Below are positions 62,483-64,000 of a stretch of 64,000 nt of DNA, piece by piece. The DNA is from Symbiodinium natans (taxonomy: Eukaryota; Sar; Dinophyceae; Suessiales; Symbiodiniaceae), in NCBI GenBank assembly GCA_905221605.1, contig CAJNDS010001713.1, positions 696,401 through 760,400 on the forward strand, in the 5' to 3' direction. The position numbers and the translations under genes are program-made. The notes under the pieces were generated by a model. It saw only the letters and a list, made by a program, of their open reading frames with translations, searched no databases and was not told the origin of the DNA. The stretch's first letter is position 1. The number at the start of each line of letters is the position of its first letter.

Positions 62483-63469
62483 AGCAAGCCCGTCGACAGG
62501 AATCTGCCCAAACTGGGCTGGAAGCCGTGCAGGTGCCCGTCGTGCTCTTCCAGGCTGGTTTAGGGGCTTAGGGGTTTAGGTGTTTAGGGTTTAGGGTTGA
62601 GGGTTTAGGGTTTAGGGTTTAGGGTGCACCAAGCTCTTCCAGGCATTGCGCCAAGCCAAACTCTGGTCGTGTAATCATGGTTGCAGTTGCAAAGAATGCT
62701 TGTGTGTTGACCTTGGCTACCTGGCTGCTTTTGCACAGATACTGTAGAGCATGGGGAGGCGAAAAATTGCGTGAACTTCAGCACCTGATGGTCAGTTTCA
62801 GGACCGCGCAACACGTCTGTCACTACCGGGAAGAGATACGCTCTACTGTACCCCCCCAATGTTCAAAGCAGCTCTTGAAGCTGCTTGAGCTCAGCTGGGT
62901 ACCAGTTTTTTTGCTTGTAGGTTGCCATTGGTTGCCTTATAAAGTAGTTTACCGACCTTTAGAAAGGATACCCTTATTTTATGGTTCCTGGGGGGTACCA
63001 AGCCGGTACTCTGCAATTACCTGCGACTTTTTCCGCCCCCGCAAGGGTGGTGCCAGCAGCCCCGTCATGTCTGGTGAGTGTCTCCTGCAGTTGTTCCGCT
63101 TTCCCAAGGAGCCGTGAGTTGGTTCTCGCAGTTGCGATGTGGCTTATGGATTTGTTGTTGGTGATCTGCGGTTTCAAGAGGGCGTGGCATCCAGCACGCA
63201 GGGGACCTATGTCAGCTGCTTTTTTGGAGGGGCGACCTTGGGATGTTCCCCTGTTTTTCTAACAGTCTTTCCGGTTTAATGATGCTTGAGATTCCTAAGG
63301 TTTTGAGGGGGTTCCCGTAAGGTTTTGGCATGCGGGTGTAGGTTCGGAAGATGTCAGGTGGGCCACTGCCTGCACTCCAAATCCGAGACTAGAACGGCCT
63401 GAAGTGTCGAGCTCTACGGTGCAATGCAACCTCGTTCTGCGTTCAAAACCCTTCCATTCCCATCCCCGA
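62483..63469. other. No confident gene
   Basis: A degenerate TTTAGGG array at 62560-62627 and a 146-residue open frame at 62677-63117 with a hydrophobic start (MVAVAKNACVLTLATWLLLH) that I cannot connect to neighbours. Confidence 0.4.
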
Positions 63470-63597
63470 TCCAACAGAAACAGACATCTTCCGGCTCAAG
63501 TCTCAGCTGTGTGAACCTGTGGAGGAGCTGTATCTGGTCCAGTTGATGATGTCCATCCTGCCGGCACTGCTGTGCGTGACTGGGCTTAGAGCCCGGG
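63470..63597 (+). CDS. Candidate exon with membrane helix
   Basis: A frame reads TDIFRLKSQLCEPVEELYLV then QLMMSILPALLCVTGLRAR. The hydrophobic part is a plausible helix. Borders are not resolved. It precedes a second membrane exon at 63852. Confidence 0.35.
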
Positions 63598-63851
63598 GTT
63601 GCTGCCAAAGGGGGTGACGTAAGCTTCGGATATGTCGTAGTTACGGGGTTACTTAAGGGTTCTTGCATGGCCGGCGGCCACCGAAGTCTCATGATTGGAC
63701 ATTCGCCATCTGAGGTCATCCTCGCTGCTGCCAAGGCAGACAGGGTTTGAACGGCCCTTTGTGGCAATGCAACCCAATTGAGAAGTTGAGAGTTTGGCAT
63801 GAACCGGATTCTGGGAGCCTTGAGAGCGCTTGCGGCCTAAGCTGTTTGCAG

Positions 63852-63954
63852 GGCTTCTGGCTGGCCCTGGTGGTCACCACCAACGTCTTTCTCCCTCGCT
63901 TCGTTGCAGCCTTCGGAAAGCAGCTTGGCACTGAGAGGCACAAGCTGGTAGTAG
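63852..63954 (+). CDS. Candidate membrane exon
   Basis: A 103-nt exon after TTTGCAG reads GFWLALVVTTNVFLPRFVAA then FGKQLGTERHKLVV, ending at a GTAGGC donor. It may be the C-terminal membrane region of the surface-protein gene, which would then run past the window end. Confidence 0.45.
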
Positions 63955-64000
63955 GTAGGCCCTTGGGAAATTTCAAATCTTTCCCGTTTTGGGGTTTAAG

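Overview
This window looks like nuclear DNA of a dinoflagellate, probably of the Symbiodiniales/Suessiales type. I infer this from four things. There are about 70 interstitial arrays of the telomere-type heptamer TTTAGGG/CCCTAAA. Introns can be closed by eye with relaxed GT, GC or GA donors and acceptors of the form AG|G. There are Thr/Ser-rich proteins with a Trp-Cys-Cys motif and tandemly duplicated exons. A copia-like retrotransposon has a very long polyprotein with extra enzyme-like domains. No rRNA, tRNA, CRISPR array or bacterial operon was seen. All gene models below were made by reading frames by eye; no search was run.

Layout. 1-12.3 kb: plus-strand exons scattered between telomeric arrays. 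They include three copies of a 69-nt Ser/Thr/Pro exon (3.5-3.9 kb), a 1 kb CA/ACGC tract, and a Thr-rich Trp/Cys-repeat gene at 11.27-12.28 kb. 12.5-23.7 kb: isolated exon-sized open segments, several membrane-spanning, and a small exon cluster at 20.9-21.5 kb. 23.8-33.2 kb: many exons of one plus-strand multi-membrane protein with an SHTW motif and an FELAAY motif. 33.2-38.5 kb: repeats and MITE-like elements. 38.5-48.4 kb: one complete LTR retrotransposon of 9,872 bp with identical LTRs, inserted inside a TTTAGGG array. 48.4-51 kb: repeats. 51-58.6 kb: a beta-helix type gene with eleven alternating A and B repeat exons plus first-type and end exons, followed by Cys-rich and membrane-type exons to the end of the window.

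Two results stand out. First, five short inverted-repeat elements sit inside exons. Each is flanked by a 4-bp target duplication starting with G, and each can be removed exactly by using the first duplication copy as a GT/GC/GA donor and the element's terminal AG as acceptor. They behave like introners, and this geometry would also explain the relaxed donors and the AG|G acceptor. Telomeric arrays show a related pattern: four are flanked by 14-31 bp direct duplications, and one of these interrupts an exon and can be spliced exactly. Second, the retrotransposon carries, between and beside the usual gag, protease, integrase, RT and RNase H, a cytosine-methyltransferase-like domain (GGPPC) and a 2-oxoglutarate/Fe(II) dioxygenase-like domain (HxD...H...R). 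It also has two protease-like copies, a primer site matching the anticodon arm of initiator tRNA-Met, and a membrane/Cys C-terminus.
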